From: Thermoplasmatales archaeon UBA509
GTDB taxonomy: Archaea > Thermoplasmatota > Thermoplasmata > Thermoplasmatales > Thermoplasmataceae
Reading direction: 5' to 3'
Length of the DNA stretch: 45,405 nt
NCBI GenBank assembly: GCA_002498845.1
Contig: DAJC01000002.1
Location: 33,030-78,434, forward strand
The notes under the pieces are model-generated. The model made no database searches, had not been told where the DNA came from, and saw only the letters and a program-made list of their open reading frames with translations. Shown piece by piece: positions 16,858 to 24,868 of the stretch (the stretch's first letter is position 1; each line of letters opens with the position of its first letter). The translations under genes were made by a program, and so were the position numbers.

Positions 16858-17303
16858 CTCATATATCCTTCCCTGAAAGCATAATAGACCACAAACAGTG
16901 GCATGGCCAGGAACAGGATTGTCTCAAGGAACGGGAATATTCCCAGTGCTTTGAAATCAAATGCCCACGGGAAAAGAAGGACCATATCCACATCAAAAAG
17001 TATGAAAAGAAGAATTATAACGTAATACTGAACGGTAACGAATTTGCCTATTTCTCCCCGGGCAACCTCGCCGGTTTCATACGGCTCCAGGTATGACCCA
17101 TCTTTGGCGGGGGGTGAACGTTCAAGAACCAGATTCTGAATAATATCGTCCGGTTTCATGCTAAACTTCTTATTTGGCCTGTACCGGCTTTCCCCAAGTG
17201 TGGGAAGAAGCATAAACAGTCCGATCATCCCGAGAACCATTAGAACCAGGGTGATTAGCAATGGGATGTATCCGTCCAACATCCACTGAGTATCGTTAGA
17301 CAT
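16845..17303 (-). CDS. nuoA: Complex I subunit NuoA
   Basis: NuoA is a small three-helix membrane subunit near the quinone site. It shows the first helix ([19 protein letters not shown]), the polar loop with KKFSMKPDD and the segment [13 protein letters not shown] before the second helix, and [19 protein letters not shown] with the conserved acidic residues. At 152 residues it is longer than bacterial NuoA, mainly in the loop. It is the first gene of the operon, 75 bases after gatE. A weak TATA-like stretch (TTGTAAAATAAG) lies about 45 bases upstream. Confidence 0.94.
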   Translation of the reverse strand: MSNDTQWMLDGYIPLLITLVLMVLGMIGLFMLLPTLGESRYRPNKKFSMKPDDIIQNLVLERSPPAKDGSYLEPYETGEVARGEIGKFVTVQYYVIILLFILFDVDMVLLFPWAFDFKALGIFPFLETILFLAMPLFVVYYAFREGYMRWQK

Positions 17304-17378
17304 TATTTAAGAATTGTTTAGCAGATCGAATTTCGGCTTATTTTACAAGGTGTACCGTCAATATTTTAATTTTTATAT

Positions 17379-19187
17379 TTAATTTTGCTTCCCGGAAATA
17401 TCCTTGAATATCCGGAAGGCAGTGGAAGGATCAAAAATCCCTTTGATGGTAGCCCTGAGACGGGGTATGAGATTCTTCTCGTTTATGTTATCTCCCTCAA
17501 GGAGTGCCACAATAACTTTCCGCAGTTCGCCATCGTCCAAGACTTTCATCTCTGGAGAAACCAGTATGGAGTCAATGTGCATGGATTGCACTATGAGGAG
17601 ATCCAGGGCACGCTCATATTCCTCCTTCATGGCATTTCTTCCAGCAAGGGCAGTGAGCAGCTTCCTAACGTCTGCCATGTTAATATCTTTGCTTGCCTTC
17701 TTCTCAAGATCAGGTATAACCTGAAGGAGCAGCCTTGCAGCCAGTTTTCCGTTGTTAAGAACAGAGGCGTAGTCCTCAATCACGCCGGAAAGATTGTTCA
17801 CTATTATTGATGAGGCTTCCTGCCTGGATATTCCATATTTCCTGCAAAATTCGGCAATAAGCTCCTCCCTGGTCTTTGGAACAATCTCCCGCGATCGCCT
17901 GACCAGTTCCTGTGTTATTGGATAATTGGGGATATCTGTTTCCGGATACATCCTTTCACCGCCAGGAAGCGGCCTGAGGTAATGCGTTTCGCCCTGGGCA
18001 TCCGCATATCTGGTCTCCGACAGATCAAGCCTGAGTATTTTTGAAATCCGCGAATTCATTTCCCTTCCTATGATGCCCATATGAGCCTCATCCGATACTA
18101 TGATGAAAAAACCGTCAGCTGCCCGGGGTTTAAGCATATCTTTCAATGACTTCACTTCATCCTTAACCCCGTAGCCGGGAAGCTCGTCGGAGTGCATTAT
18201 ACCGCCAGAACCGTATAGCTTTGCAACATCGGCAAGTTCTCTTCCCAGTCTGTATGCGCCATTCTTGAGATAGCCATTCAGTCCGGGAAGCAGGGAGGCA
18301 TAAACCTTCATTCCAGCATCAAGGGATTTCCTTATGACCTTGGATCCGGTTTCAGCAAACAGATGGGTAACATCCGTGAACTCGATCCCATTTTCCCAGT
18401 TGTTTCCCAGTCTGTCTGCGATCTCCTTCAGTGACGCCTGTCTCTCCTTTTCATAGAGAAGGCAATCCCTTATTACTGAAAGCTTAGGCACGCCCTTTAT
18501 TTCAACCCGCCCGTAACCCATGGAGAAATTCACGTCCTGCCTTATTGATTCAGGAGCCCTGCGCGACCATCCTGAGAGGAGTATGATGTCACCAATCTGC
18601 TTTGCTACCTCAACGGCGTGTTCACCGTCCACGATATCAGGTTCAGTGGCAATCTCCAGCAATGGAATTCCAAGCCTGTCAAGTGAGTAAGATACCTCAG
18701 CCGATGCGTCTGAAATCTTTCTTGCTGAATCCTCCTCCAGGCATATTGTGCTGATCCGTACTCTTCCACGTGTTGTGTCGACCCAGCCTCCGAAAGATAT
18801 TATGGCTGTTCTCTGGAAGCCGGACGTGTTGGAACCGTCAACAACGATCTTTCTCATGTACTCAAGCACATCCACAGTCCTGCAGTTGAGTGCGTGTGAA
18901 ACTGCCAGGCCTTTCAGAAGAGCCTCCGAGTTAACATCGTGCGGAGGTTCCTCATCATATTCAACCAGGCAACTGTTGTCAGATATCTCATACTCAAATA
19001 CTCTGCTGCGGCCTTTCTCATATACTGCAGCCGGGTCATAATTCCCCATTTCCCCAGTGGAGAGGGATAGCTTCCTGTAAATTGACCCGTAACTGGTCCC
19101 ATCACTTTCTGTGGGGCATTCACAGAAGAGTTTCCGGCCCCCGAGCTGCACATGAATCTCCAGGCCTATCTTCACCGGTGCGGTCAT
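17379..19187 (-). CDS. gatE: Glutamyl-tRNA(Gln) amidotransferase subunit E
   Basis: GatE with GatD converts Glu-tRNA(Gln) to Gln-tRNA(Gln) in archaea. GatE is the tRNA-binding, kinase-like subunit. The N-terminus VKIGLEIHVQLGGRKLFCEC and the TEPDIVDGEHAVE region are GatB/GatE-type. The 602-residue length, against about 480 for GatB, and the extra central domain (around LPGLNGYLKNG to FIIVSDEAHMG, resembling the GAD insert shared with bacterial AspRS) identify GatE. The C-terminal YqeY-like helical tail is also present. Partner gatD lies directly upstream with a 4-base overlap. Confidence 0.96.
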   Translation of the reverse strand: MTAPVKIGLEIHVQLGGRKLFCECPTESDGTSYGSIYRKLSLSTGEMGNYDPAAVYEKGRSRVFEYEISDNSCLVEYDEEPPHDVNSEALLKGLAVSHALNCRTVDVLEYMRKIVVDGSNTSGFQRTAIISFGGWVDTTRGRVRISTICLEEDSARKISDASAEVSYSLDRLGIPLLEIATEPDIVDGEHAVEVAKQIGDIILLSGWSRRAPESIRQDVNFSMGYGRVEIKGVPKLSVIRDCLLYEKERQASLKEIADRLGNNWENGIEFTDVTHLFAETGSKVIRKSLDAGMKVYASLLPGLNGYLKNGAYRLGRELADVAKLYGSGGIMHSDELPGYGVKDEVKSLKDMLKPRAADGFFIIVSDEAHMGIIGREMNSRISKILRLDLSETRYADAQGETHYLRPLPGGERMYPETDIPNYPITQELVRRSREIVPKTREELIAEFCRKYGISRQEASSIIVNNLSGVIEDYASVLNNGKLAARLLLQVIPDLEKKASKDINMADVRKLLTALAGRNAMKEEYERALDLLIVQSMHIDSILVSPEMKVLDDGELRKVIVALLEGDNINEKNLIPRLRATIKGIFDPSTAFRIFKDISGKQN

Positions 19188-20449
19188 ATGGGCTCATCCC
19201 CCAGTCCATCCCTCAAATTGAACTCCCCGCGCATGTTCTGAAGGAATAGACCCGTGAAATCTTCCTCTGGATAATTGCCAAGAAGGTGCATGCTCTTCAC
19301 CATGGCCACCTCAGGAAGCATTGACCCGGCAGGGATTACCCCAATGGACTGAAGTTCCCTTCCAGTTGAGTAGACATTCATGTCAACCATTCCGTTTATG
19401 CACTGTGATGTCATTATGACCTTAACTCCGCTATTCACTGCATCTTTAATTATGCCGTAGAACCTGCTTCCCACATGGCCAAGCCCTGTTCCCATTATTA
19501 CTGCTGCCCGCCTGCCATTTAGAATCTGTCCCAGATCGTCCGGTTCCAGAGACGGGTGGAAATACACCATGGAAACTTTACGCTCAAGTTTGTCCATCAG
19601 TACGTTCCCTTCTGATGCTGGTCTCGGGGTCTCGTTGAATCTGGCGGTCCCAGATGAATAAACTGCCATGGGTCTCCCCCCAAGGGTACGAAAAGCGTCC
19701 CTTCTTGAGGTATGCATCTTCCTGACCCTGACTGCCCGATGCAGTGCAGCTTCATGATCCGAGATGTTTCTGTGCATCACAACGCCCACTTCTCCCATTG
19801 GGGCTCTTGAGAACTCAAGTGCAGCCTCGAGGTTTAGAAATGCATCGCTGCTTGGCCGGTCTGAGCTCCTCTGGGATCCCACGAAAAGGATGGGTCCGGT
19901 CTGCTCCTGAAACATGAAAGACAGGGCTGATGCAGTATACGACATTGTGTCTGTGCCATGCAGCACTATGGTGCGTCCATTCCTTTCAAGAAGTTTCAGT
20001 GACCTGTGAGCAATTTCCACCCAGTCAGATGGTGTAAGATTCTCACTCAGGACCGGATCCATGAGATCCATATCCAGCGAAAACTCCCTGATATTTGACA
20101 CACTGTCCTCCAGAAATTCAGGATCCAGCACTGGCTTTACTGCGCCCGTCACGTAGTCCACCCTGCTTGCTATTGTGCCACCTGTCGCAAGAAAGCCGAC
20201 TTTTTTGCCACCATCAGGTTTCCCCTTTCGTGTTTCTGTGGTCATGATTTTTCTTGTTCCCCTCAATTCAACATCGCCCATTGAATCGACCGGAATTGTC
20301 ATGTTGTAGCCACTGCTGAGTTTCACGTTCACCAGACCGTTACTGTAACTTATCACAATCCCATCAAACTGGGTTTGCTTGTACTTGAACCGTAAAATTG
20401 TTCCCTCAACAAGATCCTTCAATGTGCTGCATCCCTTGCTTAGTATCAT
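19184..20449 (-). CDS. gatD: Glutamyl-tRNA(Gln) amidotransferase subunit D
   Basis: GatD is the L-asparaginase-like subunit that releases ammonia from glutamine or asparagine for GatE. The catalytic threonine is T92 in LATGGTIAS, and the second active-site motif is HGTDTMSYTA with T166 and D167. The GSQRSSDRPSSDAF segment is typical of GatD. Residues 1-70 form the GatD-specific N-terminal beta domain (VEGTILRFKYKQTQFDGIVI), which separates it from plain asparaginases. The ATG at 20449 gives a 421-residue protein of normal length. An A/T-rich stretch with TTAAAAG lies upstream as a possible promoter. Confidence 0.97.
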   Translation of the reverse strand: MILSKGCSTLKDLVEGTILRFKYKQTQFDGIVISYSNGLVNVKLSSGYNMTIPVDSMGDVELRGTRKIMTTETRKGKPDGGKKVGFLATGGTIASRVDYVTGAVKPVLDPEFLEDSVSNIREFSLDMDLMDPVLSENLTPSDWVEIAHRSLKLLERNGRTIVLHGTDTMSYTASALSFMFQEQTGPILFVGSQRSSDRPSSDAFLNLEAALEFSRAPMGEVGVVMHRNISDHEAALHRAVRVRKMHTSRRDAFRTLGGRPMAVYSSGTARFNETPRPASEGNVLMDKLERKVSMVYFHPSLEPDDLGQILNGRRAAVIMGTGLGHVGSRFYGIIKDAVNSGVKVIMTSQCINGMVDMNVYSTGRELQSIGVIPAGSMLPEVAMVKSMHLLGNYPEEDFTGLFLQNMRGEFNLRDGLGDEPI

Positions 20450-20567
20450 GATCTGTGCTTAAAACTTTTAATTCAGTTGAGAAAAGGTGATGTGCCATAT
20501 TCGGTTATGCTTATTCCGCTCTGCTTCAATTTCTGCTTGAATATCATTGGTTCTGCATTCATATCTG

Positions 20568-21386
20568 CTAAAAGAGCTGCATCTGGTGTCCTCCGGACTC
20601 CGCCCCCATGATTGCTGCGAAGTCCATTGCATTCCGTGGTGCATTGCCTGCAGGGTGGTTGTTGAAATATACGAAAACCTCGTCACCCAGATCCATGCTC
20701 TTCTTTACGAAGCTGGAGAGATGCCTGAGTTCCTCCAGGCTGTAAGTATATCTGTATCTGGCTGAAGGGTCCTGGCTCCTGGAAAACCATGATTCGGCAT
20801 TTCTTCCGTGGAACCTGAAGTAGGAAATTCCATGACCGTAATCAGCATAATTCTCCAACCTTGCAGCAGGGCTATCCGTATTTGCAGGAGTGTACCCGGT
20901 TCCATTGTATATCTTCCGGATAGCCGGGCTGTTTGTAAGTGATTCGCTCCTGAATTCCAGCACTCCTCTGAACCCATGGATGCCCACGGCTGATAGGAGA
21001 ACATCCAGGTTCTCTGCATGGGATTCCTTGAAGAAAGGTGGAAGCTGTACCAGCAGGGCCCCGGATAGATGTGCCCGGGACAATAGCTTCAGGATGCTGT
21101 CCGAAAATTTCTCCATTTCCGCCACTGCCGATTTAACATCTCGCAATAACAGATCGTGCGTGATGGTCCCGGGCGCCTTGATGGAAAATCGGAATCTGGA
21201 CAGCTTTTCTGCAGTCTTTATCCAGCTGATGATGGTATCATCCGCAACCTGCCTGTAGAAGGTTACGTTCACCTCAACGGAGTTGAAAAACCTGCCATAA
21301 TAGCTGAGACTGCCTGACATTCCACGGGGATAGAACACCCCGTTCCAGTCACTGTATGCCCAGCCTGAGCAGCCCAGCCAGATCAT
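20568..21386 (-). CDS. DUF72 family protein (YecE-like)
   Basis: The 272-residue protein has the DUF72 signature at its N-terminus, GCSGWAYSDWNGVFYPRG, and continues with the family pattern: FFNSVEVNVTFYR, FRFSIKAPGTITHD, LLVQLPPFFKES, GVLEFRSESL, ISYFRFHGR and VFVYFNNHPAGNAPRNA. The fold is a TIM barrel. A biochemical function is not established for the family. It starts immediately next to the acyl-CoA dehydrogenase stop with no gap, so the two are cotranscribed, although no functional link is known. Confidence 0.93.
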   Translation of the reverse strand: MIWLGCSGWAYSDWNGVFYPRGMSGSLSYYGRFFNSVEVNVTFYRQVADDTIISWIKTAEKLSRFRFSIKAPGTITHDLLLRDVKSAVAEMEKFSDSILKLLSRAHLSGALLVQLPPFFKESHAENLDVLLSAVGIHGFRGVLEFRSESLTNSPAIRKIYNGTGYTPANTDSPAARLENYADYGHGISYFRFHGRNAESWFSRSQDPSARYRYTYSLEELRHLSSFVKKSMDLGDEVFVYFNNHPAGNAPRNAMDFAAIMGAESGGHQMQLF

Positions 21387-22529
21387 TTACTGTCTTAGAA
21401 GATCTCTGGCTATTATAACTCTCTGAATCTGGTTTGTTCCTTCATAGATCTGGGTTATCTTTGCATCCCTCATGTGCCGTTCTGCATCCAGGTCTGTTGT
21501 GTATCCGTATCCGCCGAACAGCTGAAGGCAGTCAGTTGTGATGCTCATTGCAGCATCAGATGCGAAGAGTTTGGCCTGTGATGAAATCTTCACTGCATTC
21601 TCATGCCTGTCCCACATCTCGGCTGCCTTGTATGTGAGAAGCCTGGCAGCATCCAGTTTCGTGGACATGTCGGCAAGCATGAACTGTATTCCCTGGAAAT
21701 CGCCTATGGCCTGGCCAAACTGTTTCCTCTGCCTGACATAATCCACCGCTTCGTCCAGGGCTGTCTGGGCTATTCCCAGCGCCTGTGCCGCTATGCCTAT
21801 GCGCCCGGAATCCAGGGTCTCCATTACAACCCTGAATCCCCTGTTGACCTCACCTACAACATTCTCATCCGGGACAAACACATCCTGGAACTCCAGCTCC
21901 ACTGTGCTGCTCCCGCGTATGCCAAGCTTCTCTATGTCCCTGCTGACCCTGAACCCAGGTGAATCAGCGTCCACAACAAATGTTGTTATGCCCCTGTGGC
22001 CCTTTGATGGATCAGTGACTGCGTCCACAACAAAGAACTTGGCGATACGCCCGTTTGAGATGAACATCTTGCTTCCGTTGATGACGTATCCGTTTCCTTT
22101 CCTGACTGCAGAGGTCTTAATGGCGGCGGCGTCGCTTCCAGCATTCGCTTCAGTAAGCGCTAGCCCTCCCACAGCGCCAGATGCGACCTTCGTGAGATAT
22201 CTCTTCTTCAGATCCTCGCTTCCAAACATGATGAGCGGATCGGCAAAAAGAGTCAGCGCGCCGTCCAGAACAAGTGCAGTGCTTGGACATGCCATGGAAA
22301 GCTCCTCTATGACTCTCACAAGAAAACTGAAGCTGAGCCCTGCTCCGCCGTATTCCTTGGGGATGTAGCTTGAAAAGAGCCCCAGTTCATTCATCCTGTC
22401 TATGATTTTCTGCGGGACGGACTTGGTCCTGTCTATCTCTCTTGCAAGAGGCTTGACCTCTTTCTGGGCAAATTGCCTTACATACTTCAGAACTTCCTTT
22501 TCGTCCTGCGTTATGGTGGCTTCTATCAT
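21387..22529 (-). CDS. Acyl-CoA dehydrogenase
   Basis: This FAD enzyme oxidises acyl-CoA to trans-2-enoyl-CoA. The 380 residues fit the short/branched-chain type. Motifs are LTEANAGSDAAAIKTSA (substrate and FAD contact), the strand NGYVINGSKMFISNG, QALGIAQTALDEAV, QLFGGYGYTTDL and IYEGTNQIQRVIIARDLL, in which E363 is at the catalytic-base position of short-, medium- and butyryl-CoA dehydrogenases. The start is ATG 22529, with an A/T-rich TATA-like run (TTTTTATA) about 20 bases upstream. No electron-transfer flavoprotein gene is in the window. Together with the crotonase at 6276-7013 it points to fatty-acid or branched amino-acid breakdown, but the substrate is not known. Confidence 0.96.
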   Translation of the reverse strand: MIEATITQDEKEVLKYVRQFAQKEVKPLAREIDRTKSVPQKIIDRMNELGLFSSYIPKEYGGAGLSFSFLVRVIEELSMACPSTALVLDGALTLFADPLIMFGSEDLKKRYLTKVASGAVGGLALTEANAGSDAAAIKTSAVRKGNGYVINGSKMFISNGRIAKFFVVDAVTDPSKGHRGITTFVVDADSPGFRVSRDIEKLGIRGSSTVELEFQDVFVPDENVVGEVNRGFRVVMETLDSGRIGIAAQALGIAQTALDEAVDYVRQRKQFGQAIGDFQGIQFMLADMSTKLDAARLLTYKAAEMWDRHENAVKISSQAKLFASDAAMSITTDCLQLFGGYGYTTDLDAERHMRDAKITQIYEGTNQIQRVIIARDLLRQ

Positions 22530-22589
22530 GAATCTGGAATGGGTATAAAAATAATAAATTGTCTGTTCTGAAGAGGGTTTGGATTATAG

Positions 22590-23162
22590 TTAAACTGTAA
22601 GTTCGCTCTTCAGTTGCTGCAGCAGTGGCCCGGATATCTTTCCGGCCTCGGAATAGCCCGGCTTCCTTGTTTCGATGTATACATTCTCCGCTGACCTGAA
22701 CTGGTCCGCAAGAACCCTGTTGAAGTGGAATTTCAAGTACTGAAGGGTGGATTCAAGGACTTCAGTTGACCGGCCCTCCTCCGGGGTAGCCTTCAATTCA
22801 TGCCCGTCAAATGAAAGATAAACTGTATTCTCAATGCCTGTCAGTTTGGGCATCTCAGCCGCCATCTGCCTCTCATCCCTGAACTCTATGAACATGGATA
22901 CGCTAAAAGTATCTGGCCGGGGAAGCAGATCACTGTATACATCTATGAGTCTCCTTATTTCCTCAGGATCCTTGACTTTCTCTATGAAAACCATCTCATT
23001 GATCTGATTCATCACTGTGTCCCTTGATTCAAAGAGAAAGCTGAATGTCTTCGTCTCCACTCTTCTGGTTTTCTTGATTTCTATGATCTTTCTTGTGGCT
23101 TCCTCACGCTGTTTCTCAAAATTTTCAGGAGGAATTATCTCCTCCGATCTTATCTCCTGCAT
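22590..23162 (-). CDS. DUF3501 family protein, rubrerythrin-associated
   Basis: The 190-residue protein matches DUF3501, a family often encoded beside rubrerythrin. The recognisable parts are the opening IIPPENFEKQREEATRKIIEIKKTRRV, then FLFESRDTVMNQINEMVFIEKV (positions about 47-68), and later VYLSFDGHELKATPEEGRST. It appears soluble. It begins 11 bases after the rubrerythrin gene, so it should be on the same transcript and under the same control. Its biochemical role is not established; a part in peroxide response is inferred from the partner. Confidence 0.85.
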   Translation of the reverse strand: MQEIRSEEIIPPENFEKQREEATRKIIEIKKTRRVETKTFSFLFESRDTVMNQINEMVFIEKVKDPEEIRRLIDVYSDLLPRPDTFSVSMFIEFRDERQMAAEMPKLTGIENTVYLSFDGHELKATPEEGRSTEVLESTLQYLKFHFNRVLADQFRSAENVYIETRKPGYSEAGKISGPLLQQLKSELTV

Positions 23163-23173
23163 ATCAACCCACC

Positions 23174-23593
23174 TTACTTGGGCAGCTTAGCAAGAGTGTC
23201 TTCGTATTTCTTTGCGTGTGATTTTTCCGCCTTTGAAAGTATCTCAAACCAGTGAGCTATATCGTCAAAGTGCTCGTCCCTTGCAACCTTTGCGAATCCG
23301 GGGTACATCTGGCTGTACTCGTATGTTTCTCCTGCAATGGCCGATTTCAGGTTCTGCTCAGTTGACCCTATGGGCTCGCCCGTGACAGGGTCTCCAACCT
23401 GCGCAAGATATTTGAGATGGCCGAATGCATGTGCTGTTTCACCGTCAGCTGTTGACCTGAATATGGATGCAACTTCCTGGTATCCCTCCTCATCTGCCTT
23501 CTGCGCGAAATAAAGATAGCGCCTGTTGGCCTGGCTCTCACCGGCGAAACCGGCTTTCAGATTTTCCAGCGTCTTACTGTTTTTCAGTTCCAT
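23174..23593 (-). CDS. Rubrerythrin, erythrin-only type without a rubredoxin domain
   Basis: This diiron peroxidase reduces hydrogen peroxide in the cytoplasm. The 139 residues form the four-helix bundle alone. The ligands are visible: E19 (AGESQANRRY), E52 and H55 (GETAH), E89 and E92 (AGETYEY), and E123 and H126 (AEKSHAKKY). The usual C-terminal rubredoxin Cys4 domain is missing and there is no cysteine at all, as in sulerythrin-like proteins, so electrons must come from a separate donor. It heads a two-gene unit with DUF3501 behind an inverted-repeat promoter. Confidence 0.96.
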   Translation of the reverse strand: MELKNSKTLENLKAGFAGESQANRRYLYFAQKADEEGYQEVASIFRSTADGETAHAFGHLKYLAQVGDPVTGEPIGSTEQNLKSAIAGETYEYSQMYPGFAKVARDEHFDDIAHWFEILSKAEKSHAKKYEDTLAKLPK

Positions 23594-23615
23594 TTTAACA
23601 CCACATGTTTATGTA

Positions 23616-23656
23616 GCAACTATATATTAACTTTATGATAGTTATTCTAAGTTAAT
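23616..23656 (-). promoter_or_regulatory. Rubrerythrin promoter with an inverted-repeat operator
   Basis: A perfect 8-base inverted repeat, ATTAACTT at 23626-23633 and AAGTTAAT at 23649-23656, is separated by 15 bases. On the minus strand the second arm runs straight into the TATA box (TTAATATATA, about 23619-23628), which lies about 30 bases before the ATG at 23593. A protein bound at the repeat would overlap the TATA/BRE region and could repress or activate rubrerythrin and DUF3501. The regulator is unknown. Confidence 0.5.
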
Positions 23657-23658
23657 AA

Positions 23659-24816
23659 TTATAAAAATTTACCATAACGTGAAGCGACTGCATAGACTGC
23701 CGCGGCCCCCGGTAACTGGGTCTCGCCAGGAACAAGGTTGAAATCCTCTCCTGCAATGCTTATTCTGAGTGGGCGCTGAATATGAACTTTCGCCGGGCGC
23801 GCATTGAATCCTGCATATACCGCATCGCGGAGAGGATCGAATGAGTCAAAATCTTCAACAGGTATATGCTTCACAATAAACCCGGTCTTTCCGTGAAGGC
23901 TTCCTGGAGTTCTTATGAGCCGGTGCACGTCAGTGGTCACCGGTTCGTCAATTTCACATGCATTGGCTTCCCTGACCTTACTGATTATGTGCGTGAGTAT
24001 CTTCTCGTCATTGGCATCCATGTGCCTGTACTTCTCATTGCCCGGCTTCAGGAAAAGATCACGTTTCTTCACGGGCACGCCGGAGCTGGTCTGTTTGGAG
24101 AGGTTGCGGATGTATGCCTCTGCACTTCTCCTGTTTCCCAGAACGCTGGAAAGTGTTTGGCTGCCGGATTCGTCTGCAACGTCAGCTAGGAATTCCACAA
24201 AAAGCCTGTCCACTTCAGATTTCCATCCACCCATGACAGTGGATGCTTCCTGCATTGACCTGCGGACATCGTATGTGCTGAACCCCTCACCCCGTATGTA
24301 ATTTGCAATTTCACGGCGGGAATCCGATCCAAGAGGATATATTGAATCCTCCACGACGTGGACATGGTAACCTCTTCCGCCGGAAAAGAATATTTTCAGG
24401 TCCTTTTCCCGAAATCCAAGATCATCCATAAGGAACTTGAAAATGAGGCGGTGAGTGTGCTTCTTGACCTCTGCCAGGATTTCAGTATAACTCATTTTTT
24501 CTGCACCCGGAATGTGATCCGCATCCAGATCAAATATGAGTTCGGCACCAAGCCATTCCTTGTCCTTCATGACCTTTTCTTCGGGCTTCCTGTAATATGC
24601 GGTGGAATAATAGGTGTGGCGCGGAACAATGCGCCTCATCATGTCTGTCAGGGAGCTGAGGTTCAGAACTGCCCTGTGCCTTACCATGGTTCCGAAAAAT
24701 GGGATGAAACCGATCTCTCTTGCGGAGACTATGTCAATGAGATCTGCCTTCCAGTTCCTGTAATAGTCATGGAAATATTCACGCAACACGTTTTCTGAAG
24801 TGTCTGTTTCGGGCAA
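23659..24816 (-). CDS. priS: DNA primase small (catalytic) subunit PriS
   Basis: PriS is the catalytic part of the archaeal/eukaryotic-type primase that makes primers for replication. The catalytic aspartates are in IFDLDAD (D96, D98, D100 from this start). The nucleotide-binding segment FFSGGRGYHVHVV and the C-terminal TTDVHRLIRTPGSLHGKTG motif are diagnostic. The N-terminus TSENVLREYFHDYYRN is the usual family opening. I prefer the TTG at 24816 because it follows the palindromic TATA box at 24836-24845 by about 25 bases and removes upstream residues that do not look like the family. The frame continues to 24879, with ATG at 24855 as an alternative, but that would put the start beyond the TATA box. 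Confidence 0.93.
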   Translation of the reverse strand: MPETDTSENVLREYFHDYYRNWKADLIDIVSAREIGFIPFFGTMVRHRAVLNLSSLTDMMRRIVPRHTYYSTAYYRKPEEKVMKDKEWLGAELIFDLDADHIPGAEKMSYTEILAEVKKHTHRLIFKFLMDDLGFREKDLKIFFSGGRGYHVHVVEDSIYPLGSDSRREIANYIRGEGFSTYDVRRSMQEASTVMGGWKSEVDRLFVEFLADVADESGSQTLSSVLGNRRSAEAYIRNLSKQTSSGVPVKKRDLFLKPGNEKYRHMDANDEKILTHIISKVREANACEIDEPVTTDVHRLIRTPGSLHGKTGFIVKHIPVEDFDSFDPLRDAVYAGFNARPAKVHIQRPLRISIAGEDFNLVPGETQLPGAAAVYAVASRYGKFL

Positions 24817-24835
24817 CGCCTGCCCATGACATGAT

Positions 24836-24845
24836 ATATTAATAT
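24836..24845. promoter_or_regulatory. Palindromic TATA box shared by priS and the S53 protease
   Basis: ATATTAATAT is a perfect 10-base palindrome centred at 24840.5. It lies about 28 bases before ATG 24869 of the protease on the plus strand and about 25 bases before TTG 24816 of priS on the minus strand. One TBP site could therefore serve either direction, and the two genes would compete for the same preinitiation complex. Confidence 0.45.
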
Positions 24846-24868
24846 GGTTTACCATTGAGTTGAGGCAG

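Noticed and set aside
17379..19187. Label as GatB
   Set aside because: The length of 602 residues, the extra central domain and the adjoining gatD identify GatE instead.
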